From: Bacteroidota bacterium
Lineage (GTDB): Bacteria; Bacteroidota; Bacteroidia; Chitinophagales; Chitinophagaceae
DNA: 10,042 nt
Direction: 5' to 3'
Assembly: GCA_023440945.1 (NCBI GenBank)
Contig: JAEZRL010000384.1
Span: 1 to 10,042, forward strand
Shown here: one piece after another, positions 1 to 6,791 of the stretch
How positions within the stretch are numbered: the first letter of the stretch is position 1
How the letters are laid out: every line of letters begins with the position of its first letter
Translations under genes and position numbers: made by a program
The notes under the pieces: model-generated
Seen by the model: the letters and a program-made list of their open reading frames with translations, nothing else
What the model was told of the DNA's origin: nothing
Databases searched by the model: none

Positions 1-365
1 TACACAGTTATATCGAAAATCATATTCATGATACTGCCTGGCTTATAAGTACAGAAGCAGGAAGAAGTGTTTGTGAAGCAACGATAGAAGAAGTGTATAA
101 GGAAATGAAAATATTAAGAGAAGAACCTGTTGATGATGAAGAATTAGATCTTGTTCGCAACTACATGATCGGCTCTATTCTTGGCGATCTTGATGGCCCT
201 TTCCAGATAATCGCAAGATGGAAAAATTATATTCTTAATAATCTTACAGCAGATTATTTTTATAACAGTATTCAAACAATAAAAACCGTAACAGCAGAAC
301 AATTACAGGAAATGGCGAACAAGTATTTAAACCCGGAAGACTTTTACGAGTTAACGGTTGTATAA
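1..365 (+). CDS. M16 family zinc-protease-like protein, C-terminal fragment
   Basis: This is the 3' end of a larger gene; the reading frame is open from base 3, giving about 120 visible residues up to TAA at 363-365. The visible part begins with HSYIEN and continues through a STEAGRS segment, a PVDDEELDLVRNY segment and LGDLDGPFQ, a pattern characteristic of the C-terminal (inactive-lobe) half of M16 insulinase/processing-peptidase proteins. In that family this domain closes over the substrate but does not carry the HxxEH zinc site, so it cannot be told from this fragment whether the whole protein is an active protease or the non-catalytic partner. M16 proteins in Bacteroidota often occur as tandem pairs and are usually exported. 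The internal GTG at 93 is only a valine codon, not a start. The next gene begins 9 bases downstream, so the two are probably cotranscribed. Confidence 0.85.
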   Translation, partial: HSYIENHIHDTAWLISTEAGRSVCEATIEEVYKEMKILREEPVDDEELDLVRNYMIGSILGDLDGPFQIIARWKNYILNNLTADYFYNSIQTIKTVTAEQLQEMANKYLNPEDFYELTVV

Positions 366-374
366 ATTAATATC

Positions 375-734
375 ATGCGATTTATTGGAAAAATCCTCGT
401 AACAGCCCTTGCTGCAATAATAGTATCTTATCTTTTGCCCGGCGTAAAAATTGCAAACGGTTATTCCGCTTTGTTACTCGCAGTGGTGCTTGCATTACTA
501 AACAATTTTGTTAAGCCAATATTGATCATCTTAACTATTCCCATAACCATCTTAACCTTTGGCCTTTTCTTACTTATCATAAACATTCTCATTATTCGCT
601 GGACGGCTAATATTGTTCCCGGTTTTACGGTTGTAAACTGGTGGGCAGCACTATGGTTTAGTTTGCTTCTTTCCGTTTTTACTTATTTCATCGAAACATT
701 AATAGGCAAAGCAGACAAAGAAAGAAAAAAATAA
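375..734 (+). CDS. Phage-holin-4_2 family (YvlD-like) small membrane protein
   Basis: The product has 119 residues and is almost entirely hydrophobic, with about four predicted membrane segments near residues 5-24, 30-47, 48-78 and 88-110, followed by a short charged tail (GKADKERKK). The central stretch at 43-70, NNFVKPIL followed by LTIPITILTFGLF and a hydrophobic run ending in N, is the signature of the family Pfam calls Phage_holin_4_2, also known from Bacillus YvlD. Despite the name these are widespread chromosomal inner-membrane proteins of unknown function, and nothing phage-like surrounds this one. The ATG at 375 is 9 bases after the stop of the M16 gene, so it is probably the last gene of that transcript. 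A stem of 7 pairs at 737-743/754-760 lies just after the stop and could help end transcription, but it lacks an immediate T-run. Confidence 0.85.
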   Translation: MRFIGKILVTALAAIIVSYLLPGVKIANGYSALLLAVVLALLNNFVKPILIILTIPITILTFGLFLLIINILIIRWTANIVPGFTVVNWWAALWFSLLLSVFTYFIETLIGKADKERKK

Positions 735-738
735 TTTG

Positions 739-809
739 GTAGCCAACGACTGTGCTACTATCAGGCTTTTGTTGTGTCACTCACTTGTACGTTCTGTTCT
801 TTACGCAGC
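739..809 (+). repeat. Dispersed intergenic repeat, copy A
   Basis: This intergenic stretch contains TTGTGTCACTCACTT (772-786) followed by GTACG and, a little further on, TTACGCAGC (801-809). The bases 772-803 match the reverse complement of 9997-10028 at 26 of 32 positions without gaps, including the first 15 in a row. Separately, CTTGTACGTTCT (784-795) and TTACGCAGC are both found, in the same order and spacing to within a base or two, on the reverse strand at 5287-5312. The left part (739-758) can form a short hairpin, GTAGC pairing with GCTAC around a 10-base loop. The true ends of the element cannot be fixed from three copies. I do not know what this repeat does. Confidence 0.6.
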
Positions 810-901
810 AAATTTTTCAACACTAAGTGTTCAAAAAAATTTTCACATATCCAATAAAGCAGACGAAGGAACAGCAGCCGTTCAATTTGCGGCAAAACCT
901 T

Positions 902-908
902 TACTTTG
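902..908 (+). promoter_or_regulatory. Bacteroidota -7 promoter box for serC
   Basis: TACTTTG fits the core of the TAnnTTTG element recognised by the Bacteroidota housekeeping sigma factor, and lies 20 bases before the serC ATG, a reasonable spacing for a short leader. No convincing -33 TTG/TTTG is found 17-23 bases upstream; a TTTG at 886-889 is too close. The same string, TTACTTTGCA, recurs at 7551-7560 in another promoter-like position, which supports its being a real signal. Confidence 0.5.
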
Positions 909-928
909 CAGTTCGAACAAGCAATCCA

Positions 929-1999
929 ATGAAGATGCATAATTTTAATTCGGGACCTTCTATTCTGCCTCCTGAAGTTTTAGAGCAAGCCGCAGAAGCC
1001 ATTCATAATTTCAACGATACAGGTTTATCCATTTTAGAAATTGGTCATCGCACCTCGTGGTTTCAAAATGTAATTGATGAAGCCATTTCGTTGGTAAAAG
1101 AATTAATGCAGTTAGGCGATGAACATGCTGTTTTATTTCTGCATGGCGGCGCCACTACGCAATTTATGCAAGTGCCCATGAATTTGCTTGATTCAGGTGA
1201 AACAGCAGCGTATAGTGATAATGGCATCTGGGGAAGCAAAGCCATAAAAGAGGCAAAGTTGTTCGGTAATGTAGATGTTGTTTCTTCATCAAAAGATAAA
1301 AATCATTCTTATATACCAAAAAACTTCACTGTTCCTGTAACTGCAAAATATTTGCATTACACAACAAACAATACAGTTGAAGGAACGCAATGGCATGAGC
1401 TTCCGCAAACAGAAGTTCCATTAGTTGCAGATATGAGCAGCGATATATTCAGTCGTCCCATGCCTTTCTCAAAATTCGGATTGATCTATGCCGGTGCCCA
1501 AAAAAATATGGGTGCAGCAGGTGTTAATCTGGTAGTTGTTCGTAAAGACATTTTAGGCAGAGTGCAAAGGCCTATCCCATCTATCATGGATTATCGTAAT
1601 CACATCGAAGCAGGTTCTTTGTTAAATACGCCACCTGTTTTTGCTATCTATGTTGCAATGCTTACTTTGAGATGGATAAAAAAAGAAGGCGGTTTAAAAG
1701 AAATGGAGAGAAGAAGCAAAGAACGGGCAGAATTATTTTACAACACACTTGATAGCTTACCTATCTTCACACCAATCGTGGCAAAAGAAGATCGGAGCTT
1801 AATGAATGCAACATTCACCATAAAAGACGAAGCTTTAGAAAAACAATTTCTTGAACAATGTAAAGAAAATGGAATGGTGGGTGTTAAAGGTCATAGAAGT
1901 GTCGGCGGCTTAAGAGTTTCTATGTACAATGCTTTGCCTTTAAGCAGCGTACAAGCAATATGCGAACTGATGAAAGAATTTAGTATGAGCTATGCATGA
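929..1999 (+). CDS. serC: Phosphoserine aminotransferase (SerC)
   Basis: SerC is a cytosolic PLP-dependent aminotransferase that converts 3-phosphohydroxypyruvate plus glutamate to phosphoserine, the second step of serine synthesis; the same enzyme (PdxF activity) serves pyridoxal phosphate synthesis where the DXP-dependent route exists. The 356-residue product has the family N-terminus (HNFNSGPSILP), GHRTSWF at 39-45 with the substrate-binding arginine R41, GGATTQF at 73-79, the cofactor-stacking W101, TNNTVEGTQW at 146-155, the PLP lysine K192 in AGAQKNMG, and the C-terminal GHRSVGGLRVSMYNA at 321-335. All key residues are present. The frame is open upstream to a GTG at 827, but residues before the ATG at 929 have no family resemblance and would cross the promoter box at 902-908, so 929 is preferred; the ATG at 935 is an alternative. 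DUF1015 and TPR genes follow on the same strand. Confidence 0.97.
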   Translation: MKMHNFNSGPSILPPEVLEQAAEAIHNFNDTGLSILEIGHRTSWFQNVIDEAISLVKELMQLGDEHAVLFLHGGATTQFMQVPMNLLDSGETAAYSDNGIWGSKAIKEAKLFGNVDVVSSSKDKNHSYIPKNFTVPVTAKYLHYTTNNTVEGTQWHELPQTEVPLVADMSSDIFSRPMPFSKFGLIYAGAQKNMGAAGVNLVVVRKDILGRVQRPIPSIMDYRNHIEAGSLLNTPPVFAIYVAMLTLRWIKKEGGLKEMERRSKERAELFYNTLDSLPIFTPIVAKEDRSLMNATFTIKDEALEKQFLEQCKENGMVGVKGHRSVGGLRVSMYNALPLSSVQAICELMKEFSMSYA

Positions 2000-2028
2000 T
2001 GAAATAATTTTCTTACTGAATACAACAA

Positions 2029-2048
2029 TATTATAAATATTTATAATA
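2029..2048. other. 20-bp perfect AT-only palindrome between serC and DUF1015
   Basis: TATTATAAATATTTATAATA is its own reverse complement over all 20 bases. It lies 29 bases after the serC stop and 26 before the DUF1015 ATG. It could be an operator half-site pair or a weak processing hairpin, but being made only of A and T in an A+T-rich gap it may also be chance. It lacks a G+C stem and T-tract, so it is not a convincing terminator. Confidence 0.4.
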
Positions 2049-2074
2049 ATTAAATAGAAGCAATAAATTGATCA

Positions 2075-3310
2075 ATGGCTATAATAAAACCATTTAAAGC
2101 ATTACGGCCGCAGCCGCAACTTGCAAAACAGGTTGCAAGCAGGCCTTACGATGTTTTAAATACACAGGAAGCAAAAAGAGAAACCGAAGGAAACCCTATC
2201 TCCTTTTTACATATTACAAAAAGCGAAATTGATCTTCCTGAAAATACCGACACTCATTCGCAGGAAGTGTACGATAAAGCGAAACAAACTTTAAATGCTT
2301 TTATAAAAAGAGATGTTTTGTTTCATGAGAATAAAGAGTGTTTTTATATCTATCGGTTGATAATGAATGGCAGAAGCCAGGCCGGAATTGTTTGTGTAAG
2401 TTCTGTTGATGATTATGAAAACGACATCATTAAAAAACATGAATTTACACGGCCCGAGAAAGAACACGATCGTATCAATCATATCAAAACAACAGGTGCT
2501 CAAACGGGTAATGTTTTTCTTGCTTATAGAAATGTAAAAAGTCTCGATGAGTTAATTAACAACTGGATAACAGCAAGACATCCCGTTTATGATTTTACTT
2601 CCGATGACAACATTCAGCACACTATCTGGATCGTAAATGATGATAAATGCTGCACACAAATTTCATCCATCTTTAATGATGAAGTTCCCTGCACTTACAT
2701 TGCCGATGGCCATCATCGTGCAGCTTCTGCTGCAAAGGTGAGAAAGGAATTAGGTGACAAAGCAACAGAAGCATCCAATTATTTTCTCACTACTTTATTT
2801 CCTGCTTCACAGTTGCAGATAATGGATTACAATCGTGTTGTTAAAGATTTAAATGGATTTTCTGCAAAAGATTTTCTTCAGCAATTAGAAAAAGATTTCA
2901 TTGTTGAGAATAATGGAGAAGAAGCTTACGAGCCAAAAGCACTTCATGAGTTTGGCATGTATTTAGAGAACACGAGGTACAAACTAACATCAAAAGAAGG
3001 CACTTATACAAGTGATCCGATCGGTGTTTTAGATGTTACAATTTTACAAAATAATGTGTTGGATAAGCTGTTGGATATAAAAGATCAGCGTACAGATAAA
3101 CGAATTGATTTTGTGGGCGGAATAAGAGGATTGAATGAATTAAAAAAAAGAGTTGACAGTGGTGAAATGACTGTAGCATTTAGTCTTTATCCCGTAAGCA
3201 TAGAGCAACTGTTTGATATTGCTGATAGCGGTAATGTTATGCCTCCAAAAAGTACCTGGTTTGAACCTAAACTTAGGGATGGTTTGCTAACACACCTGAT
3301 CTATGAATAA
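2075..3310 (+). CDS. DUF1015 family protein
   Basis: The 411-residue product belongs to the DUF1015 family, whose biochemical function I do not know to be established. Recognisable family features are RPYDVL at 23-28, the charged block KKHEFTRPEKEHDR at 120-133, YIADGHHRAASA at 208-219, and LFPASQLQIMDYNRVV at 241-256. It has no signal peptide or membrane segment, so it is probably cytosolic. DUF1015 genes are frequently next to serC and serA in Bacteroidota, which points to a role around serine or phosphoserine; here it follows serC by 75 bases, with no serA in between. The DGHHR motif recalls the conserved box of ParB/sulfiredoxin-fold proteins, a superfamily that includes free-serine kinases (SerK, SbnI); this link is inference. 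The ATG at 2075 is the only good start. A secreted TPR gene follows after 3 bases, so the two are very likely cotranscribed. Confidence 0.9.
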   Translation: MAIIKPFKALRPQPQLAKQVASRPYDVLNTQEAKRETEGNPISFLHITKSEIDLPENTDTHSQEVYDKAKQTLNAFIKRDVLFHENKECFYIYRLIMNGRSQAGIVCVSSVDDYENDIIKKHEFTRPEKEHDRINHIKTTGAQTGNVFLAYRNVKSLDELINNWITARHPVYDFTSDDNIQHTIWIVNDDKCCTQISSIFNDEVPCTYIADGHHRAASAAKVRKELGDKATEASNYFLTTLFPASQLQIMDYNRVVKDLNGFSAKDFLQQLEKDFIVENNGEEAYEPKALHEFGMYLENTRYKLTSKEGTYTSDPIGVLDVTILQNNVLDKLLDIKDQRTDKRIDFVGGIRGLNELKKRVDSGEMTVAFSLYPVSIEQLFDIADSGNVMPPKSTWFEPKLRDGLLTHLIYE

Positions 3311-3313
3311 TAT

Positions 3314-4318
3314 ATGAAGAAGTTTTGTCTGGTTACTTTATTTCTACTGTTCGGTGTTGTTTCTTTTTCGCAACAAAATGCTGATACTTTACGCGAAACA
3401 GCAAGGATGTTTATGCAGCAAGGTGATCTTGATAATGCTATTTTGGTTTTAAATAAAGCAGCGGAATTAAAACCTGATGATGTAGATATTTTGAGAGATC
3501 AGGCTTACGCAAATTACCTCAGAAGGGATTTTGCAAAAGCAATTGAAATTGGGAAAGTGCTGATAGAAAAACCCAATGCAGATGTACAAAGTTTCCAGAT
3601 ACTTGGAATGGTATACAAAGCCATAGCTGATTATAAAGAAGCAGATAAATTGTATAAAAAAGCTTTGAAGAAATTTCCAGAAAGTGGTGTTTTATACAGT
3701 GAGTATGGCGATCTTCTTGCCACGACAAATAATGCTGATGCGATAAAAATGTGGGAGAAAGGAATACAGGTTGATCCGAACATTAGCAGTAATTATTATT
3801 ATGCTTCAAAATATTATTCAGAGAAAGGAAATGCTTTATGGTCCGTTTTGTATGGCGAAACTTTTGTAAACATCGAAAGTCTCAGCCAGAGAACGATTGA
3901 AATAAAAGATCTTGTTTACTATAATTACAAGCAATTATTTATTACAGATATTCTTTCTGATATTAATAAAAAAGGATCACCATTTGAGAAAGCAGTTGCT
4001 ACCATTTATGAGAAATTAAGCAAAGTTGTTGCTGAGGGTGTAACACCAGAATCGCTTACCGTTTTGCGAACACGTTTTATTTTGAACTGGTACCAGGACG
4101 ATGTTCCAAAATTTCCTTTCCGATTGTTTGAACATCAGCAGTTGTTATTGCGCCAGGGAATATTTAATGCATATAACCAATGGTTGTTTGGTGCTACAGC
4201 CAGCACTCGTGATTTTCAATTTTGGGTAAACACACACGAGGAAGAAATGAAAGATTTTCAGAATTATCAGCGTAGCGTGGTATATAAAATTCCTGCGAAT
4301 CAATATTATCCACATTAG
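3314..4318 (+). CDS. Secreted TPR-repeat protein of unknown function
   Basis: The product has 334 residues. It begins with a signal peptide (MKKFCLVTLFLLFGVVSFSQ, likely cut near residue 19-20) and lacks a lipobox cysteine at the cut site, so it is probably a soluble periplasmic protein. At least four helical TPR-like repeats follow at about 23-56, 57-90, 91-124 and 125-157, with typical endings such as ALKKFPES and GIQVDPNIS. TPR arrays bind other proteins. The remaining 175 residues are rich in aromatic residues and match no domain I recognise. The ATG is 3 bases after the DUF1015 stop, which implies coexpression, although one product looks cytosolic and the other exported. The gene ends 2 bases from the stop of the convergent dehydrogenase gene, leaving no room for a separate terminator. 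Confidence 0.85.
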   Translation: MKKFCLVTLFLLFGVVSFSQQNADTLRETARMFMQQGDLDNAILVLNKAAELKPDDVDILRDQAYANYLRRDFAKAIEIGKVLIEKPNADVQSFQILGMVYKAIADYKEADKLYKKALKKFPESGVLYSEYGDLLATTNNADAIKMWEKGIQVDPNISSNYYYASKYYSEKGNALWSVLYGETFVNIESLSQRTIEIKDLVYYNYKQLFITDILSDINKKGSPFEKAVATIYEKLSKVVAEGVTPESLTVLRTRFILNWYQDDVPKFPFRLFEHQQLLLRQGIFNAYNQWLFGATASTRDFQFWVNTHEEEMKDFQNYQRSVVYKIPANQYYPH

Positions 4319-4320
4319 TT

Positions 4321-5268
4321 TCACGTCACTTTATTTATCGGGTTTCCATTTAAAAAAGCTGCAATATTTTTTGCTGTTATATCCATTATGCGCATTCTTG
4401 CTTCTTTTGTTATCCATGCAATATGCGGAGTGATGATACAATTTTTTGCATATAATAAAGGATTGTCAGGAGAAGGAGGTTCAGAAGATAAAACATCTAA
4501 TCCCGCACCCGCAATTACGTCATTATTCAATGCATCAGCAAGATCCTGTTCATGTATTAATTGACCTCTTGCAGTATTGATAAGAAAAGCAGAAGGTTTC
4601 ATTAATTGCAACAATGGGCGGTTCACGAATTGATGGTTGTCTGGTTTTAAAGGGCAGTGAAGAGATACAACGTCACTTTCTGTAAACACAGTTTTTATAT
4701 CTTTAAAAGTTGCAAGAGTTGTATCTTTTTTTGAAGGATTGTTATAGATAACTTTCATTCCGAATGCACTTGCAATTTGTGCTACTTTCTTTCCGATGTT
4801 TCCTAAACCAATAATACCAAGTTTTTTATCCTGTAACTCTGTAAGTGGTGCCTTAGTATATGAAAAATCTTTCGAACGTACCCATTCACCTTTTGCAACA
4901 GAGGTTGCGTGAATGCCTGTATGATTAGTTAATTCAAGCAGTAAAGCAAAAGTTTGTTGAGCGGCAGAAGCAGTACTGTAAGCAGGAATATTACAAACAG
5001 TAACGCCTTTTTCTTTGGCCGCAATAATATCAACGAAATTATAACCGGTAGCAAGAACACTTATCAATTTTAGCTTTGGAAGTTTATCGAGAACAGCTTT
5101 ATCAAAAGGAACTTTATTGGTAAGAACGATATCTGCATCTTTACATCTTTCCTCGATTTCATTAATAGATGTTCTTTCATAGACGGTTAGCTCACCAAAG
5201 TTTTCTATTTGTTTCCAGTTAAGATCGCCGGGATTTAAAGTATATCCGTCTGTTACTACTATTTTCAT
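4321..5268 (-). CDS. D-2-hydroxyacid dehydrogenase, glycerate dehydrogenase/hydroxypyruvate reductase-like
   Basis: The 315-residue product is an NAD(P)H-dependent D-2-hydroxyacid dehydrogenase. The N-terminus (IVVTDGYTLNPGDLNW), the LATGYNFVDI block at 72-81 and NIPAYST at 93-99 are typical of the glycerate dehydrogenase/hydroxypyruvate reductase (HprA) branch. The dinucleotide-binding motif GLGNIG is at 154-159, and the catalytic triad is complete: R234 in NTARG, E263 in the segment LDVLSSEPP, and H282 in TPHIAW. The expected reaction is reversible reduction of hydroxypyruvate to D-glycerate; activity on other 2-oxoacids is possible, and specificity cannot be read from sequence alone. It lacks the C-terminal ACT extension of long SerA enzymes. 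It is the third gene of a leftward run (SDR, M23 peptidase, this gene), 117 bases after the M23 stop, and that gap holds copy B of the dispersed repeat. Confidence 0.93.
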   Translation of the reverse strand: MKIVVTDGYTLNPGDLNWKQIENFGELTVYERTSINEIEERCKDADIVLTNKVPFDKAVLDKLPKLKLISVLATGYNFVDIIAAKEKGVTVCNIPAYSTASAAQQTFALLLELTNHTGIHATSVAKGEWVRSKDFSYTKAPLTELQDKKLGIIGLGNIGKKVAQIASAFGMKVIYNNPSKKDTTLATFKDIKTVFTESDVVSLHCPLKPDNHQFVNRPLLQLMKPSAFLINTARGQLIHEQDLADALNNDVIAGAGLDVLSSEPPSPDNPLLYAKNCIITPHIAWITKEARMRIMDITAKNIAAFLNGNPINKVT

Positions 5269-5286
5269 TTATGCAATTTATTAAAA

Positions 5287-5320
5287 GCTGCGTAATGACA
5301 AGAACGTACAAGAGTGCGAT
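5287..5320 (-). repeat. Dispersed intergenic repeat, copy B
   Basis: Read on the reverse strand, this gap contains CTTGTACGTTCT (5312-5301) followed by TTACGCAGC (5295-5287), the same two blocks in the same order as 784-795 and 801-809. The sequence between the blocks differs by small changes, and the GTGTCACTCACTT part seen in copies A and C is degraded to a CGCACTC-like remnant. It lies 19 bases upstream of the start of the D-2-hydroxyacid dehydrogenase gene, so it would be in that gene's leader if transcription comes from upstream. Confidence 0.5.
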
Positions 5321-5385
5321 AAAGCAAAATTGGAAAACAAAAAGCAGGGTTCATAAAAAATATAATCGCTAAAAATTGTTTTCTG

Positions 5386-6726
5386 TTACTTCAGTATCCA
5401 CCCTTTTTTATCCTTGTTTTGCACATAATAAAAATCGTTGAATGAAGCAAGAAGATCAACTTTTTCTCCATCATTTAAAACCGTTATTGAAGGCGCCCCG
5501 GTGTCAGGTGATGCATATAAATGTGCTGAATCATTCATGGTTAGATTACGCAACGGAGAAGTTTCTGTTACAACATTACTGCTGATAAAACCTTCGCTAC
5601 TGTCGGGCAATTGAACTTTATAATAAGAAGCTGTTGCAGCTTTTACATACAGCAAATTATTCTTTTCAATAGTTATTCTTTTGGTTGAATGAACATCGGG
5701 TGAAATATACAATGCAGTGGCTTTTGTATTTCTTGTTTCTTTATTTAGATTATTTAAAGAAGCGGTTATATCAGCAGGCTTGATTGGTTTAGGGTTTACA
5801 AAAGGTAGCGGATCAACTGCACCACCAAAAGTATAAATGCCAAAATGCAAATGTGTAGGTGTGTTTTTTGCATTTCCCGTGTTACCCATCAAGCCAACTA
5901 CATCTCCCGTTTTTACAAACATTCCCTGCTTTGCAATCTGTGAATCAAGATGCGCATAATAAAGCGTATAATTTTTTCCTTCAGGTCTTAACCAAACAAC
6001 TTTTCCGCCTAGCCTGTTTTCGTTCACGCCCGTTATATAACCATCTGCTGCAGCAACGACAGGTGTGCGAAATTTTCCGAATATATCTATGCCTTCATGT
6101 TTTCTTGCACCTGCATCACGGCTTGCACCCCAAAAACTTCCAATATGTGGATTTGCAGAAGACTGAACAGGAAAAGCAAGTGATGGCCCGGCAGAAATAG
6201 TTACAGTGTATTCGCAATTTTGCAAGAGCTCGGGTTGTAGGCGCAGAAGCAAGCTATCGTTATTGTTTTGAGTATATTCAAGTGTGTTTGTAGAGTCGAC
6301 AAAATCAACAAATTGAGGTGCATTATCACCTGCAGAAATGCGCCACAGGTCGGCAAAAAGATGAAAGCCTTCAGCAGGTTTTTTTATGATGCTGATAGCA
6401 ATTTTTTCTCCCTGCCGAACTTTAAAAACAAATCCTTCGGCATCCGGTTTATCTGCAGCAAAATAACCTGTTTCTTTATAAGGCAAGGATATTTTCAGAG
6501 GTTGATTCAAGCCTTTTTGCGCAGCATTAAACCATTGATTCCCTAGTACTGTTTGTTTTAGTCCCGCCGAGGTGATTTTGTCTTCATATTTTTCACGAAG
6601 TGTTCGCTTGCCAAAAACACCGTTCCGCGATGTAGTACAGGAAAGGAAAGCAAAACAAATAAGAAGAATGATAGCGAGGTCAAGTGTAAACTGTATAGCA
6701 GAATATCTTTCATCATCAGGAAGCAT
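5386..6726 (-). CDS. M23 family metallopeptidase lipoprotein with SH3-like C-terminus
   Basis: Starting from the ATG at 6726, the product has 446 residues. A hydrophobic segment (about 17-29) ends at C30 in FAFLSCTTS, suggesting a lipoprotein signal, although F at -3 is not ideal. An extended beta-rich region fills about 35-195. The peptidase M23 (LytM/lysostaphin-type) domain lies at about 197-312 with the zinc and catalytic residues visible: H210 and D214 in HEGID, H259 in YYAHL, and H292/H294 in HLHF. It should therefore be an active endopeptidase cleaving peptidoglycan cross-bridges or stems at the cell envelope. Two SH3-like segments follow, ending in GFIS (about 379-382) and GWIL at the C-terminus, which typically bind the cell wall. 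The frame stays open to a TTG at 6759, but the added residues are not signal-like. The n-region from 6726 (MLPDDERY) is unusually acidic, so the exact start remains uncertain. Confidence 0.9.
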   Translation of the reverse strand: MLPDDERYSAIQFTLDLAIILLICFAFLSCTTSRNGVFGKRTLREKYEDKITSAGLKQTVLGNQWFNAAQKGLNQPLKISLPYKETGYFAADKPDAEGFVFKVRQGEKIAISIIKKPAEGFHLFADLWRISAGDNAPQFVDFVDSTNTLEYTQNNNDSLLLRLQPELLQNCEYTVTISAGPSLAFPVQSSANPHIGSFWGASRDAGARKHEGIDIFGKFRTPVVAAADGYITGVNENRLGGKVVWLRPEGKNYTLYYAHLDSQIAKQGMFVKTGDVVGLMGNTGNAKNTPTHLHFGIYTFGGAVDPLPFVNPKPIKPADITASLNNLNKETRNTKATALYISPDVHSTKRITIEKNNLLYVKAATASYYKVQLPDSSEGFISSNVVTETSPLRNLTMNDSAHLYASPDTGAPSITVLNDGEKVDLLASFNDFYYVQNKDKKGWILK

Positions 6727-6791
6727 GATCTTGCATTTACACTTGGCAAATGCAAACAATAAGCCGTTTTGAAATATAAAGACTTTTAAGG

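Noticed and set aside
375..734. Evidence of prophage from the 'phage holin' family name
   Set aside because: This family is widespread in chromosomes, and no endolysin, capsid, integrase or other phage gene is present.
737..760. Hairpin after the holin-like gene as an intrinsic terminator
   Set aside because: The stem has only 7 pairs including a G-T, the loop is 10 bases, and no T-run follows directly; it may instead be part of the repeat.
827..928. N-terminal extension of SerC to a GTG at 827
   Set aside because: The 34 extra residues lie before the family N-terminus and overlap the TACTTTG box; the ATG at 929 gives the normal family length.
736..942. 68-codon open frame starting at TTG in the holin-serC gap
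   Set aside because: It begins at a weak start, runs through the dispersed repeat and promoter box into serC, and its translation resembles no protein.
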